Positions 1 through 8,359 of a DNA stretch of 64,000 nt are shown piece by piece. A program made the translations under genes and the position numbers. The notes under the pieces were generated by a model. The model was given only the letters and a program-made list of their open reading frames with translations. It made no database searches and was not told the DNA's origin. This DNA comes from Labrys sp. WJW (GTDB taxonomy: Bacteria > Pseudomonadota > Alphaproteobacteria > Rhizobiales > Labraceae), in NCBI RefSeq assembly GCF_001676615.1, contig NZ_LYXZ01000016.1, positions 1 through 64,000 of the forward strand, given 5' to 3'. How positions within the stretch are numbered: position 1 is the first letter of the stretch; each line of letters starts with the position of its first letter.

Positions 1-1801
1 GGAATTCGCGTGGATTGGCGGGGCCGACATTGGTGATCGCCTGCAAGGCCCCGTCCTCTGCCCGCCACAGTCCCATCACATCGGTGGAATAGACCGCGCT
101 CCACAGGCCGGGCTTCTCCGGCTTGAGGGCGAGCCGGACCTTTTCGCCATTCGGGCCGGTCAGTTCGACGGGCGCCGCCGTCTCCGCCATGGTCTGGCGC
201 TCGACGGTGATGTCGCGGCCGACCGCCCGGGCCCGCAGAGCCTCCTCGTCGAGATCGGGCTCCTTCAAAAGCCAGTGCGACAGGCGGCGCAGCAGATCGA
301 CATGGGGGCCACCGCCCTCATAGCCGCGTGCCCACAGCCAGGCATGGTCGGACAGCAGCAGGGCCACCCGCCCCTTGCCTTGATGGGCCAGCACGAGCAA
401 CGGGTCGCCCCGAGCACCGGTCATCACGGCGCTGCCTTCGCGCAGCTTGGTCTCCACCGTCGTGAACCACTGCCCCCAGGCCGGCGGATTGGCGTTGCCG
501 CCCGGCAGGTCACGCGTCACCGGATGGCGCTTGCCGAGCGGGCTGATCTCCGGCCGATAGGGTTGATAGAGCACGTTGCCCGACGGCGAGGCCGGCAGGA
601 TCTCGGCCAGGCCGGTCCCCCACAGACTGTTCTCGGACGCGTAATCGGCGCCCGACGCCAGCAGAATGGCCCCGCCATTGCGCACGAACTCCGTCATATT
701 GTCGAAATAGGCGGCCGGCAGCAGGCCTTCCTGCGCATAACGGTCGAAGATGATCAGGTCGAAGCGGTTGATCTCCTCGTCGAACAGGCGATGCGTCGGG
801 AACTGGATCAGGGAGAGTTCGTTGATCGGCGTGCCGTCCCCCTTCTGCGGCGGCCTGAGAATGGTGAAATGCACGAGCTCGACATTGGCGTCGGCCTTGA
901 GCAGGTTGCGCCAGGTGCGCTCGCCCGCATTGGGTTCGCCCGAGACCAGCAGGACACGCATCTTCTCGCGGATGCCCTCGATCTGCAGCACGGCCCGGTT
1001 GTTCACCGGCGAGAGTTCGCCCGGCACGGTTTCGGCTTCGAGCTCGACCACGTTCACGCCGGCATGCTCGATCGGAACCTGCAGCGAGGACAATTCGCCG
1101 ACCGGCACGGTGGTACGCGCAATCTCCTCGCCGTCGCGGCGCAGGATCACGGCGGCCGTCGACGGCATGTTCGGACCGCGATCGACGACGCGGAAGCGGA
1201 TGGTGGTGGCCTGCTTCACCAGGCCGAAGCGCGGCGCCTCGACCAGGTTGATCTGGCGGTCGCGTTCATCCTCCCGGCCCGTGATCAGGGCATGGAGCGG
1301 CGCCTTGAAACCAAGGGCCGCCGCCCGAGCCGGCACGTCGTGGACCACGCCGTCCGTCAGCAGGATGGCGCCGCCGACGCGGTCCGGCGGCACATCGGAC
1401 AGGGCCGTCGCCAAGGGCGCGAAGAGCTGGGTGCCGTCGGCGCCGGATTTGCCCCCTCCCCCCGCTTCGACCACCCGCAATTCGGTATTGCCCAGCGCCT
1501 TGATCTGCCGGCTCAGTTCGTCGCGCGCCGCGTCCGTCTGCCGCGTCCTTTCATCCAGCGACTGGGAGGCTGAACGATCGACGACCAGGGCCACCACGTT
1601 GGGCAGCACCGCGCGCTGTTCACGCGTCAGGATGGGGCCGGTGAGAGCGAGGATGAACAGGCCCAGAACCAGCGCACGCAGCCAGGCCCCGCGCAGGCGC
1701 GCCAGCAGGCACAGTGCCGCTACCGCAGCCGCCAGCACGGCCAGTCCGATGACGACAGGCCAGGGCAGCAAAGGCAGGAATTGCAGGGAGAAATCGCTCA
1801 T
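1..1801 (-). CDS. Membrane protein with VWA-like and glutamine-amidotransferase-like regions, 3' end cut off by window edge
   Basis: Reading leftwards from an ATG at 1801, an uninterrupted frame of 600 codons runs off the left edge. The protein opens MSDFSLQFLPLLPWPVVIG, with two N-terminal membrane helices within about residues 12-56, then a VWA-like strand ending in DRSASQS. A later part (roughly residues 330-520) resembles a class I glutamine-amidotransferase-like fold without an obvious catalytic Cys-His pair. It is the last visible gene of the MoxR-DUF58-DUF4159 operon, and its ATG shares one base with the preceding TGA (TGATG), which implies translational coupling. Homologues are usually near 690 residues, so about 90 are missing. 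The role is unknown; envelope-associated assembly with the MoxR chaperone is an inference. Confidence 0.85.
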   Translation of the reverse strand, partial: MSDFSLQFLPLLPWPVVIGLAVLAAAVAALCLLARLRGAWLRALVLGLFILALTGPILTREQRAVLPNVVALVVDRSASQSLDERTRQTDAARDELSRQIKALGNTELRVVEAGGGGKSGADGTQLFAPLATALSDVPPDRVGGAILLTDGVVHDVPARAAALGFKAPLHALITGREDERDRQINLVEAPRFGLVKQATTIRFRVVDRGPNMPSTAAVILRRDGEEIARTTVPVGELSSLQVPIEHAGVNVVELEAETVPGELSPVNNRAVLQIEGIREKMRVLLVSGEPNAGERTWRNLLKADANVELVHFTILRPPQKGDGTPINELSLIQFPTHRLFDEEINRFDLIIFDRYAQEGLLPAAYFDNMTEFVRNGGAILLASGADYASENSLWGTGLAEILPASPSGNVLYQPYRPEISPLGKRHPVTRDLPGGNANPPAWGQWFTTVETKLREGSAVMTGARGDPLLVLAHQGKGRVALLLSDHAWLWARGYEGGGPHVDLLRRLSHWLLKEPDLDEEALRARAVGRDITVERQTMAETAAPVELTGPNGEKVRLALKPEKPGLWSAVYSTDVMGLWRAEDGALQAITNVGPANPREF

Positions 1802-4596
1802 CAGCGTCCGAGCCTCTCCAGGAGATCCTGCACATGCACCTGATCGGCCTTGTAGTTGCCGGTCAGCGCATACATCACCATGTTGACGCCGGCGCGATAG
1901 GCCAGCTCACGCTGGCGCTCCAGCCCGGTGGAAACCGGAAAGAGCGGATTCATCTGGGCATCGACGGCCCAGGCTGCCGCCAGATCGTTGGAGGTGATGA
2001 TCAAGGGCGATACGCCGTCTCCCCCCAGGACGGGCTTGTCGCTGTCTTCTGAGGTCGGTGCGGTGGCCTGCACCCAGGTCTCGCCATTGTCGTAACGCCC
2101 GACGAACTTGTCGAGCAGGTAGAAGGTCTTGGTCAGCACGTGCTTGGCCGGTATGGGTTCGAGCTCGGGGATGTCGAGCCCGGAAAGCAGGCGCTTGAGC
2201 GTTTCGCCGGCTGGGGTCGCGGCCCCGCCCGCATCCTGCTGCACCGCATCGCGCGTATCGAAAATGATGGTGCCACCCGATTTCATGAACGCGTCGATGC
2301 GCGCCATCACCGCTGGCGCGGGCGGTTCCTTGCCCGGTACGATCGGCCAATAGATCAGCGGATAGAAGGCGAGCTCGTCCTTGGCCGGATCGATGCCATC
2401 GGGCGGCCCCGGCTCCAGCGCCGTGCGTTCGGCGATATAGGCGGTCAGGCCCTTGAGGCCGGCGAGGCTGGTGTCGTCCGTTTCCTTGTCGCCGGTGACG
2501 ATATAGGCAAGACGCGTCTTCAGCGCGGCGTCGAAGGGGCGGCTCTGCGCCTGGGCATCCGGCGATGCCGACAGGGTGAGGGACAGCGCCAGCACGACGA
2601 GGGCCGCCGACCCCACGCCGGAGCGGGCAAGGCGCGTCCAGCCCCCCGCCATGAAGAAGACGATCAGCGCATCGGCCAGCAACAGGGCCAGTGCGACCAG
2701 CAGCAGTACGGGCCCGAGGGCGATCGGCTTGGCAACGGTATAGTCGGCCAGGGACGCATTCACGGCGGTATAGTCCAGGGGTTTCAACACGGCATTGGCC
2801 GCCAGCGCATTGACGGCCACCAGGCCATCGGGCGGCCCGTAGAAGCCGGGCGGATGATCGGGGCGGCCGATACCGGGCTGGTCCGCCCGCACGGGCTGGG
2901 CGGTTGCCGGCGGAACCTGGAAGGCACCCTGCCCATCGAGCGTCCGGCTCGGCGCCGCATAGACCGGCGCCGCGGCGCTCGCTTGCGCTGCGGCGGCACC
3001 CGCAACCGGCGCGGATTTGGCGAGGCCCACCACCTTGCGCAGCATCTCCACGAAGGTTCCCGACAAAACGAGATTGGACCAGGTGGTGTCGGCCGTCACG
3101 TGAAAGAGCACGATGACGCCATTGCCCCGTTTCTCGGCCGTGACCAGCGGCGTGCCATCGGCCAGGGCGGCCCAGGTCCGGCCAGGCAGATCGATATCGG
3201 GCTCGGCCAGCAATTGACGCTTGACGCTGACGTCGTCCGGCAAGGCGAGGCCTGCGAAAGGACTATTGGCGTCGAAGCTGCCGAGCTTTTGCGGCTTCTC
3301 CCAGGAGAGCGTACCACCCAGGGTGCGGCCGCCCTGGCGCAGCTTCACCGGCAACAGCGTGTTTTCAGCGGCAGCAAGGCGTGAGCCGGCGAAGCGCACC
3401 AGGACGCCGCCATTCTCGATCCAGGTCGAGAGCTTGGCTTCGGCATCACCGAGATTGCCGACATCGGCCAGCATCAAGACCGGCAGCTTGTCATCGAGAA
3501 AACGGCCGATCGCCTCGGCGGGGGACGTTCCCTCGGCGGTCCTCACATCGGCATAGGGTTCGAGCGCCCGCGTGAGGTAATAATTCGCCGACAGCAGGGG
3601 CTGGCTGACATCCTTGTCCTGTCCCGAGACGATACCGACCATGCGGCGGCGCCAGGTGCGGTCGAGCAACTGCACCGCACCGGCCGATGCATCGCCGACG
3701 ATTTCCAGCCGCGCCACATCATTTCGGATATCGACGGGCAGGTCGAGCTGTGCCGTGGTCTCGCCGGCGCCCGCCGGGAAGCTGAAATCGACCTGGCCGA
3801 CCGGCAAGTTCTTGAGGTCGAGCGCCCTCACCGTGCCTGACAGGACGCGATCGAGCTTGCCCGTGCGCAGAACACGCACCGAGATGCCGCTCGGCGCATT
3901 GGCCGCGCCGGCAAGGGCCAGCGAGCTGCGGCCATCGTCACGATAGACCGTCACCCGCCCCTGCTTGCCGGCTTCCGACAAAGCAGCGAGAAAGCCATTG
4001 TCACCATCCCCGGCCAGACCGTCCGAGAACCAGACGATCTCAGCCTCCGGCGCCGCACGCAGGAAGGAGGTGATGGCGGGCGCATAGGCGCCGCGATTGG
4101 CCTGCCAGGGCTGCGGGGCAAGCGCTGTAAGGCGCGGACCGAGACTCGCAGCGGGACTGAGCGAAAGATCGGTGAGCGGTTCGGCCAGGGCCGCCATTGC
4201 CACCGGGCGGCGATCCTGCTCGGCCGCGGCAAGCGCGGCCTGGATCACTTCCTGGCGCTTTGCCCAGGTCGCGGCGGAACCCCAGCCATTGTCGACGAGG
4301 AACAACAGCGGCGCCGTACGCGTCGGTCCGGCCTGACTGAAAGGCCGCAGCGTCGGCACGGCCAGCATGGCGATCACCAGGGCGGCCAGGATGAGGCGCA
4401 AGGCCGTCAGCCACCAGGGCGAGCGCGCCGCCACCCGCCCACGCGGAAGCAGGCCGTAGAGCAGGCGCAGGGGTGGAAAGTCGACACGTTGCGGCCTTGG
4501 CGGCACCAGGCGCAGCAGCAGCCAGATGGCCGGCAGCAAGGCCAGGGCCGCCAGCATCCAGGGTGAGGCGAGAGCCAGCGAACCTAGCATCGACAA
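1801..4596 (-). CDS. BatA-domain / DUF4159 membrane protein
   Basis: A 931-residue protein. The N-terminus has the BatA-type double membrane helix (residues about 8-27 and 61-85, with the PWWLTALRL turn). A VWA-like domain follows with LFLVDNGWG where a MIDAS motif would be, so metal binding is doubtful. Two further membrane helices lie near residues 630-680 and the DUF4159 domain fills the C-terminal 220 residues. The start is ATG at 4596, with an in-frame ATG two codons later as an alternative. It lies 34 bases after the DUF58 gene and overlaps the next gene by one base. The family sits beside MoxR ATPases in many bacteria. Function is unproven; a chaperone or assembly role at the inner membrane is usually inferred. 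Confidence 0.88.
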   Translation of the reverse strand: MSMLGSLALASPWMLAALALLPAIWLLLRLVPPRPQRVDFPPLRLLYGLLPRGRVAARSPWWLTALRLILAALVIAMLAVPTLRPFSQAGPTRTAPLLFLVDNGWGSAATWAKRQEVIQAALAAAEQDRRPVAMAALAEPLTDLSLSPAASLGPRLTALAPQPWQANRGAYAPAITSFLRAAPEAEIVWFSDGLAGDGDNGFLAALSEAGKQGRVTVYRDDGRSSLALAGAANAPSGISVRVLRTGKLDRVLSGTVRALDLKNLPVGQVDFSFPAGAGETTAQLDLPVDIRNDVARLEIVGDASAGAVQLLDRTWRRRMVGIVSGQDKDVSQPLLSANYYLTRALEPYADVRTAEGTSPAEAIGRFLDDKLPVLMLADVGNLGDAEAKLSTWIENGGVLVRFAGSRLAAAENTLLPVKLRQGGRTLGGTLSWEKPQKLGSFDANSPFAGLALPDDVSVKRQLLAEPDIDLPGRTWAALADGTPLVTAEKRGNGVIVLFHVTADTTWSNLVLSGTFVEMLRKVVGLAKSAPVAGAAAAQASAAAPVYAAPSRTLDGQGAFQVPPATAQPVRADQPGIGRPDHPPGFYGPPDGLVAVNALAANAVLKPLDYTAVNASLADYTVAKPIALGPVLLLVALALLLADALIVFFMAGGWTRLARSGVGSAALVVLALSLTLSASPDAQAQSRPFDAALKTRLAYIVTGDKETDDTSLAGLKGLTAYIAERTALEPGPPDGIDPAKDELAFYPLIYWPIVPGKEPPAPAVMARIDAFMKSGGTIIFDTRDAVQQDAGGAATPAGETLKRLLSGLDIPELEPIPAKHVLTKTFYLLDKFVGRYDNGETWVQATAPTSEDSDKPVLGGDGVSPLIITSNDLAAAWAVDAQMNPLFPVSTGLERQRELAYRAGVNMVMYALTGNYKADQVHVQDLLERLGR

Positions 4597-4630
4597 AGCC
4601 TCAGAGGATCTAGCCTCTCGATCGCCGCCA

Positions 4631-5554
4631 TCATATCCCCTCCCCCTGCTGCAGCAGCGGATGCAGGGCCAGCACGGCCTGGGAGGCCGGCTTGTCGGTG
4701 CGATGCAGCGTCATGCTCCAGCCATAACGGTGCGTGATCGCCCGCAAGGCGTCGCGATGGGCGGCGAGCCGGGCCTCATAGGCCTGGCGGATGTCCTGGG
4801 CCCGCGGAGCCTGGAATTTTTCACCCGTCTCGGGATCGATCAGTTCGGTACGGCCGGCAAACGGGAAGGTCTCCTCGATCGGATCGGCGACGACGAGCAG
4901 ATGACCGCGCGCGCCGCGGGCCGCCAGGGCGGCAATGGTGCCGCCCGTCACCTCCGGTTCGTCGAGAAAATCGCCGATCAGAATGGCTTCGCTGCGAGGC
5001 CCGAGCGCGATCCGCTCGGGCAGGCCGCTGCGCTCCGTCCTGGCGGGTGGAGCCGCCGCCATCAAGGCGAGGGCGAATTTTTCGATGATCGCCCGCTGCG
5101 AGGTCGGCCGCGCCAGGCCAATCAGCCCGACGCGTTCACCGCCCTGCACGAGGAGATCGGCAAAAGCCAGGCACAGCACCAGCGCCCGTTCGAGCTTGGA
5201 GGTCTGCGCCAGATTGGACGCCAGATTCATCGAGACCGAACGGTCGACCCACAGCCACAGGGTCTGGGCCGCGTCCCATTCGTGCTCGCGCACATAAAGT
5301 TCGTCGCCGCGCGCCGAGCGACGCCAGTCGACATTGCCGGCTGCTTCTCCGGGCGCAAAATGGCGGAACTGCCAGAAATTCTCGCCCTGCCCGGCCCGGC
5401 GGCGGCCATGCAGGCCATGCAATGCCGTCGCCGCCACGCGGCGCGCCTCCAGGGCAAGCCTGGGCATGGCTTCGGCCAGATCGAGCGCCGCCTGCTGCAG
5501 GCCTGATGACCTGACGGCCTTATGCTCGTCGATCAGCCGCGTGGAAACCGCCAT
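4631..5554 (-). CDS. DUF58 domain protein
   Basis: A 307-residue soluble protein. The DUF58 hallmark is clear near residues 75-90 (NVDWRRSARGDELYVRE), followed by a VWA-like core with DRSVSMNL, which keeps the D-x-S-x-S pattern of a MIDAS site. DUF58 proteins are encoded next to MoxR ATPases and are thought to be their partners or substrates. The ATG at 5554 lies five bases after the stop of the MoxR gene, so the two are probably co-translated. No membrane segment is visible. The exact process served in this organism cannot be read from the sequence. Confidence 0.93.
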   Translation of the reverse strand: MAVSTRLIDEHKAVRSSGLQQAALDLAEAMPRLALEARRVAATALHGLHGRRRAGQGENFWQFRHFAPGEAAGNVDWRRSARGDELYVREHEWDAAQTLWLWVDRSVSMNLASNLAQTSKLERALVLCLAFADLLVQGGERVGLIGLARPTSQRAIIEKFALALMAAAPPARTERSGLPERIALGPRSEAILIGDFLDEPEVTGGTIAALAARGARGHLLVVADPIEETFPFAGRTELIDPETGEKFQAPRAQDIRQAYEARLAAHRDALRAITHRYGWSMTLHRTDKPASQAVLALHPLLQQGEGI

Positions 5555-5559
5555 TCGGC

Positions 5560-6558
5560 TCAGCCCAATTTGTGCGCAAGGCGTCCGATTACGCCCTCGA
5601 TGCTCTCGCCATCGGCCCGGGCGGCAAAGCTGAGAGCCATGCGGTGCTTGAGCACGGGTTCGGCGAGGGCGATGACATCGTCGATCGAAGGCGAGAACCG
5701 GCCCTGCACCAGGGCACGTGCGCGCACCGCCAGCATCAGGGCCTGGCTGGCGCGCGGGCCCGGACCCCAGGCGATCTTCCCGGCAAGGTCGGGCGTCTCG
5801 CCGGGACGGGCCGAGCGCACCAGCGTAAGGATGGCCTCGACCACCGATTCGCCGACCGGCAACCGCCGGACCAGGCGTTGCGCACCCAGAAGGTCCTCCA
5901 CGCTCATGGCAGGCCGCGCCGGAGCTTCCTCGGCTCCGGTGGTGAACAGCAAAATGCGCTTCTCGTCCTCTCGGTCGGGATAAGGCACGTCGATCTGCAT
6001 CAGGAACCGGTCGAGCTGGGCTTCCGGCAGGGGATAGGTCCCTTCCTGCTCGAGCGGGTTCTGGGTCGCCAGGACATGGAAAGGCTTGGGCAGGTCATGG
6101 CGCTCGCCCGCCACGGTAATGTGATATTCCTGCATCGCCTGCAGCAGGGCCGACTGCGTGCGCGGCGAGGCACGATTGATCTCGTCGGCCATCAGCAATT
6201 GGGCAAAAACCGGCCCGCGCACGAAACGGAAGCTGCGCTTGCCGGTCTCGCTGGCGTCGAGCACTTCGGTGCCGAGGATGTCCGAGGGCATCAGGTCCGG
6301 CGTGAACTGCACGCGCTTGGCATCGAGCCCCAGCACCACGCCGAGCGTTTCGACCAGCTTGGTCTTGGCAAGCCCGGGTACGCCGACGAGCAGGCCGTGC
6401 CCGCCCGACAGCAAGGTGATCAGGGCGCCATCGACCACGGCCTCCTGGCCGAAGATCACGCCATGCACCGCTTCGCGGGCCCGCTTGATCAGATCTGCCG
6501 TGTTTTCGGCCGAGCGGATGATGGCTTCATCGAGATTGGTGGCGGTATCGGCCGTCAT
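5560..6558 (-). CDS. MoxR-family AAA+ ATPase
   Basis: Typical MoxR AAA+ chaperone of about 332 residues. Walker A is GVPGLAKTK, Walker B is LLMADEINRA, and the sensor-1 region reads VLATQNPLEQEGTYPLPEAQLDRF. An open frame extends 29 codons further upstream, but that part (MLSSILRYKG...) looks non-coding. The start is therefore placed at one of the paired ATGs at 6561/6558, with GAGG just upstream and MTADTATN as N-terminus. MoxR ATPases remodel or activate VWA/DUF58 proteins, and here the gene heads that operon. The intergenic region to 6711 is a divergent promoter region shared with the DUF1285 gene. Confidence 0.94.
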   Translation of the reverse strand: MTADTATNLDEAIIRSAENTADLIKRAREAVHGVIFGQEAVVDGALITLLSGGHGLLVGVPGLAKTKLVETLGVVLGLDAKRVQFTPDLMPSDILGTEVLDASETGKRSFRFVRGPVFAQLLMADEINRASPRTQSALLQAMQEYHITVAGERHDLPKPFHVLATQNPLEQEGTYPLPEAQLDRFLMQIDVPYPDREDEKRILLFTTGAEEAPARPAMSVEDLLGAQRLVRRLPVGESVVEAILTLVRSARPGETPDLAGKIAWGPGPRASQALMLAVRARALVQGRFSPSIDDVIALAEPVLKHRMALSFAARADGESIEGVIGRLAHKLG

Positions 6559-6710
6559 CATGCCTCGCAGGAAACGCGCCGGACAGGCGCTGGATAATGG
6601 GAAAGCTTGCGCGATTCCCTTGTATCGCAGGATACTAGAGAGCAACTAAGGCAGGAGCGAGAGCTTGTCTGCCGTTTTCACGTCCGTTTTATCACCGAGT
6701 GTTTTCGACT

Positions 6711-7307
6711 ATGGCCCAGACCGATCTGGCCGGATTGACCAAGGCCGTCAAGGAAACCGGCAAACATGCCGGCGCCCGTCCGGTGCATCTGTGGAATCCC
6801 CCGTTCTGCGGCGATATCGACATGCGCATCGCGGCCGATGGCAGCTGGCATTATATGAAGAGCCCGATCGGACGGATCGAACTCGTCAAGCTGTTTGCCT
6901 CGATCCTGCGGCGTGACGAGGATCGCTATGTGCTGGTGACGCCAGTGGAGCGCGTCGGCATCGTGGTGGACGACGTGCCCTTCGTGGCCGTGGAGATGCG
7001 CGTGGAACCAGGGCCGAACGGGCAGGTCCTGTCCTTCCGCACCAATGTCGACGACTGGACCGAGGCCGGCCCGGACCATCCCATGCGGTTCGAGATCGGC
7101 GCATCCGAGGGACTGAAGCCCTATGTGCATGTGCGCGCCGGCCTCTGGGCCCGGGTCAACCGCGCTCTCTATTACGATCTTGCCGACCTCGGCGAGATCC
7201 GGGAGATCGACGGGGTCGCCATGTTCGGTGTCGCCTCCGGCGGCAATTTCTTTGCCATGGCCCCTGCCGATGAAATCGGTGCCGAGCCCCGAAACACCGA
7301 TCCCTGA
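6711..7307 (+). CDS. DUF1285 domain protein
   Basis: A 198-residue protein. Recognisable DUF1285 features are PPFCGDIDMRIAADGSWHY near residues 31-49 and PIGRIELVKLFASILRRDED following it. The C-terminal part holds VRAGLWARVNRALYYDL. A GTG four codons upstream (6699) is an alternative start, but neither start has a strong ribosome site. The gene stops one base before the CoA pyrophosphatase-type NUDIX gene, and the pair is conserved next to MoxR operons in alphaproteobacteria. The function of DUF1285 is unknown. Confidence 0.9.
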   Translation: MAQTDLAGLTKAVKETGKHAGARPVHLWNPPFCGDIDMRIAADGSWHYMKSPIGRIELVKLFASILRRDEDRYVLVTPVERVGIVVDDVPFVAVEMRVEPGPNGQVLSFRTNVDDWTEAGPDHPMRFEIGASEGLKPYVHVRAGLWARVNRALYYDLADLGEIREIDGVAMFGVASGGNFFAMAPADEIGAEPRNTDP

Positions 7308-7308
7308 C

Positions 7309-7974
7309 ATGCTGACCGCCCTGCCCCCTTCGACCCACCATCCCGAGCTCGAGGCCTTCCTCGCACGAGCCCGGCACCGGCTTGCCGTCGAGCCGCCGGC
7401 AGGGCTCCATCTCGACAGCGTGCCTGATCATGGCGATCATCGCTTCTCCCCCGGCCTGCTCGCCGAATTGCCCGCAGCGCCCTCCAAGCCCGCGGCCGTG
7501 CTGATCGCCCTCATCGACCGGCCCGACGGGCCGACGGTGCTGCTCACCCATCGCTCGAGCGCGCTGCGCAACCATTCGGGCCAGATCGCTTTTCCGGGCG
7601 GGCGCATCGATCCCGAAGACGGCAGTGCGCTGGCGGCCGCGATGCGCGAGGCCGAAGAGGAAGTCGGGCTGTCGGCCAACCTGATCAGCCCGATCGGCTA
7701 TCTCGATCTCTATCTCACGAGCTCGGGCTACCGCATCGCGCCGGTGGTGGCGCTGGCCGATCCGGGCATGGTGCTGCATCTCAATCCCGCCGAGGTCGAC
7801 AGCGTGTTCGAATGCCCACTCACCTTCCTGATGGATCCGGCCAACCATATTGCCGAAAGCCGTGAATGGCGCGGCGCCATGCGCCAATATTATGCAATTC
7901 CCTGGCAGGGCCACTATATCTGGGGTGTGACGGCGGGGATCATCCATACCCTCTATGAGCGGATCTATGGTTGA
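7309..7974 (+). CDS. CoA pyrophosphatase-type NUDIX hydrolase
   Basis: A 221-residue protein, starting at the ATG one base after the previous stop (MLTALPPSTHH). It has the signature of the CoA/peroxisomal NUDIX subgroup upstream of the Nudix box (LLTHRSSALRNHSGQIAF, then PGGRIDPED) and a Nudix box ending REAEEEVGL. This subgroup hydrolyses coenzyme A and its thioesters to phosphopantetheine and 3',5'-ADP, although the substrate here is inferred from the family. The frame is open 62 codons upstream but that stretch overlaps DUF1285 and is not coding. The gene belongs to the DUF1285-NUDIX-DUF6111-cca cluster. Confidence 0.92.
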   Translation: MLTALPPSTHHPELEAFLARARHRLAVEPPAGLHLDSVPDHGDHRFSPGLLAELPAAPSKPAAVLIALIDRPDGPTVLLTHRSSALRNHSGQIAFPGGRIDPEDGSALAAAMREAEEEVGLSANLISPIGYLDLYLTSSGYRIAPVVALADPGMVLHLNPAEVDSVFECPLTFLMDPANHIAESREWRGAMRQYYAIPWQGHYIWGVTAGIIHTLYERIYG

Positions 7975-7995
7975 GACGATGAAGGTCGTACGTTG

Positions 7996-8256
7996 ATGTT
8001 CCGGCCTTTCCTGTTCGAGGCGGTACTGTTCATCCTGCCTTTCCTGGTCTACGGGATCTGGCTGTTGCTGCGCGGCGGTCAATCCGGTGCCCCCGCGCGG
8101 TCGGGGCTGCCGCTGCTGCGACTGATCGCGCTGGGTGTGATGAGCATGGCGGTCGGCCTGGCCCTCTTCGCCCATTATGGCGGAGCCCCCGCCGGCAGTG
8201 CCTATGTCCCCGCGCATATGGAGAACGGCAAGCTGGTCGAGCCTCAGACACGATAG
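7996..8256 (+). CDS. Small membrane protein, DUF6111 family
   Basis: An 86-residue protein with two predicted membrane helices (residues about 6-26 and 42-62). It starts MFRPFLFEAVLFILPFLVYG and ends with a short hydrophilic tail containing HMENGKLVEP. The ATG at 7996 is preferred over the TTG one codon earlier. It lies between the CoA NUDIX gene and cca, the usual position of DUF6111 proteins in Rhizobiales. No function is known. Confidence 0.85.
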   Translation: MFRPFLFEAVLFILPFLVYGIWLLLRGGQSGAPARSGLPLLRLIALGVMSMAVGLALFAHYGGAPAGSAYVPAHMENGKLVEPQTR

Positions 8257-8289
8257 GGAAAAGTGCGCATTCTCCGAATCGGATTTTTT

Positions 8290-8354
8290 CTCTAACTTGT
8301 TGTTTTAATGCATTTTCTTAGCTGAGAAGCTCGGCGACTTTCCTGGAAGATGCT
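8290..8354 (+). repeat. Dispersed intergenic repeat, family A, 3' half copy
   Basis: The 65-base stretch aligns with the right half of the complete family-A element at 56427-56588: both run from a CTCTAAC-TTGTTTT core to a GAAxAxGCT end. It lies immediately upstream of the cca start and appears to supply the GGAAGA that could act as the ribosome site there. Confidence 0.6.
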
Positions 8355-8359
8355 TTTGG

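Noticed and set aside
275-1886. Two long plus-strand frames (432 and 378 codons) over the first 1.9 kb
   Set aside because: They are antisense to the well-supported minus-strand membrane-protein gene, carry no recognisable domain and have arginine/serine-rich composition typical of GC-rich shadow frames.
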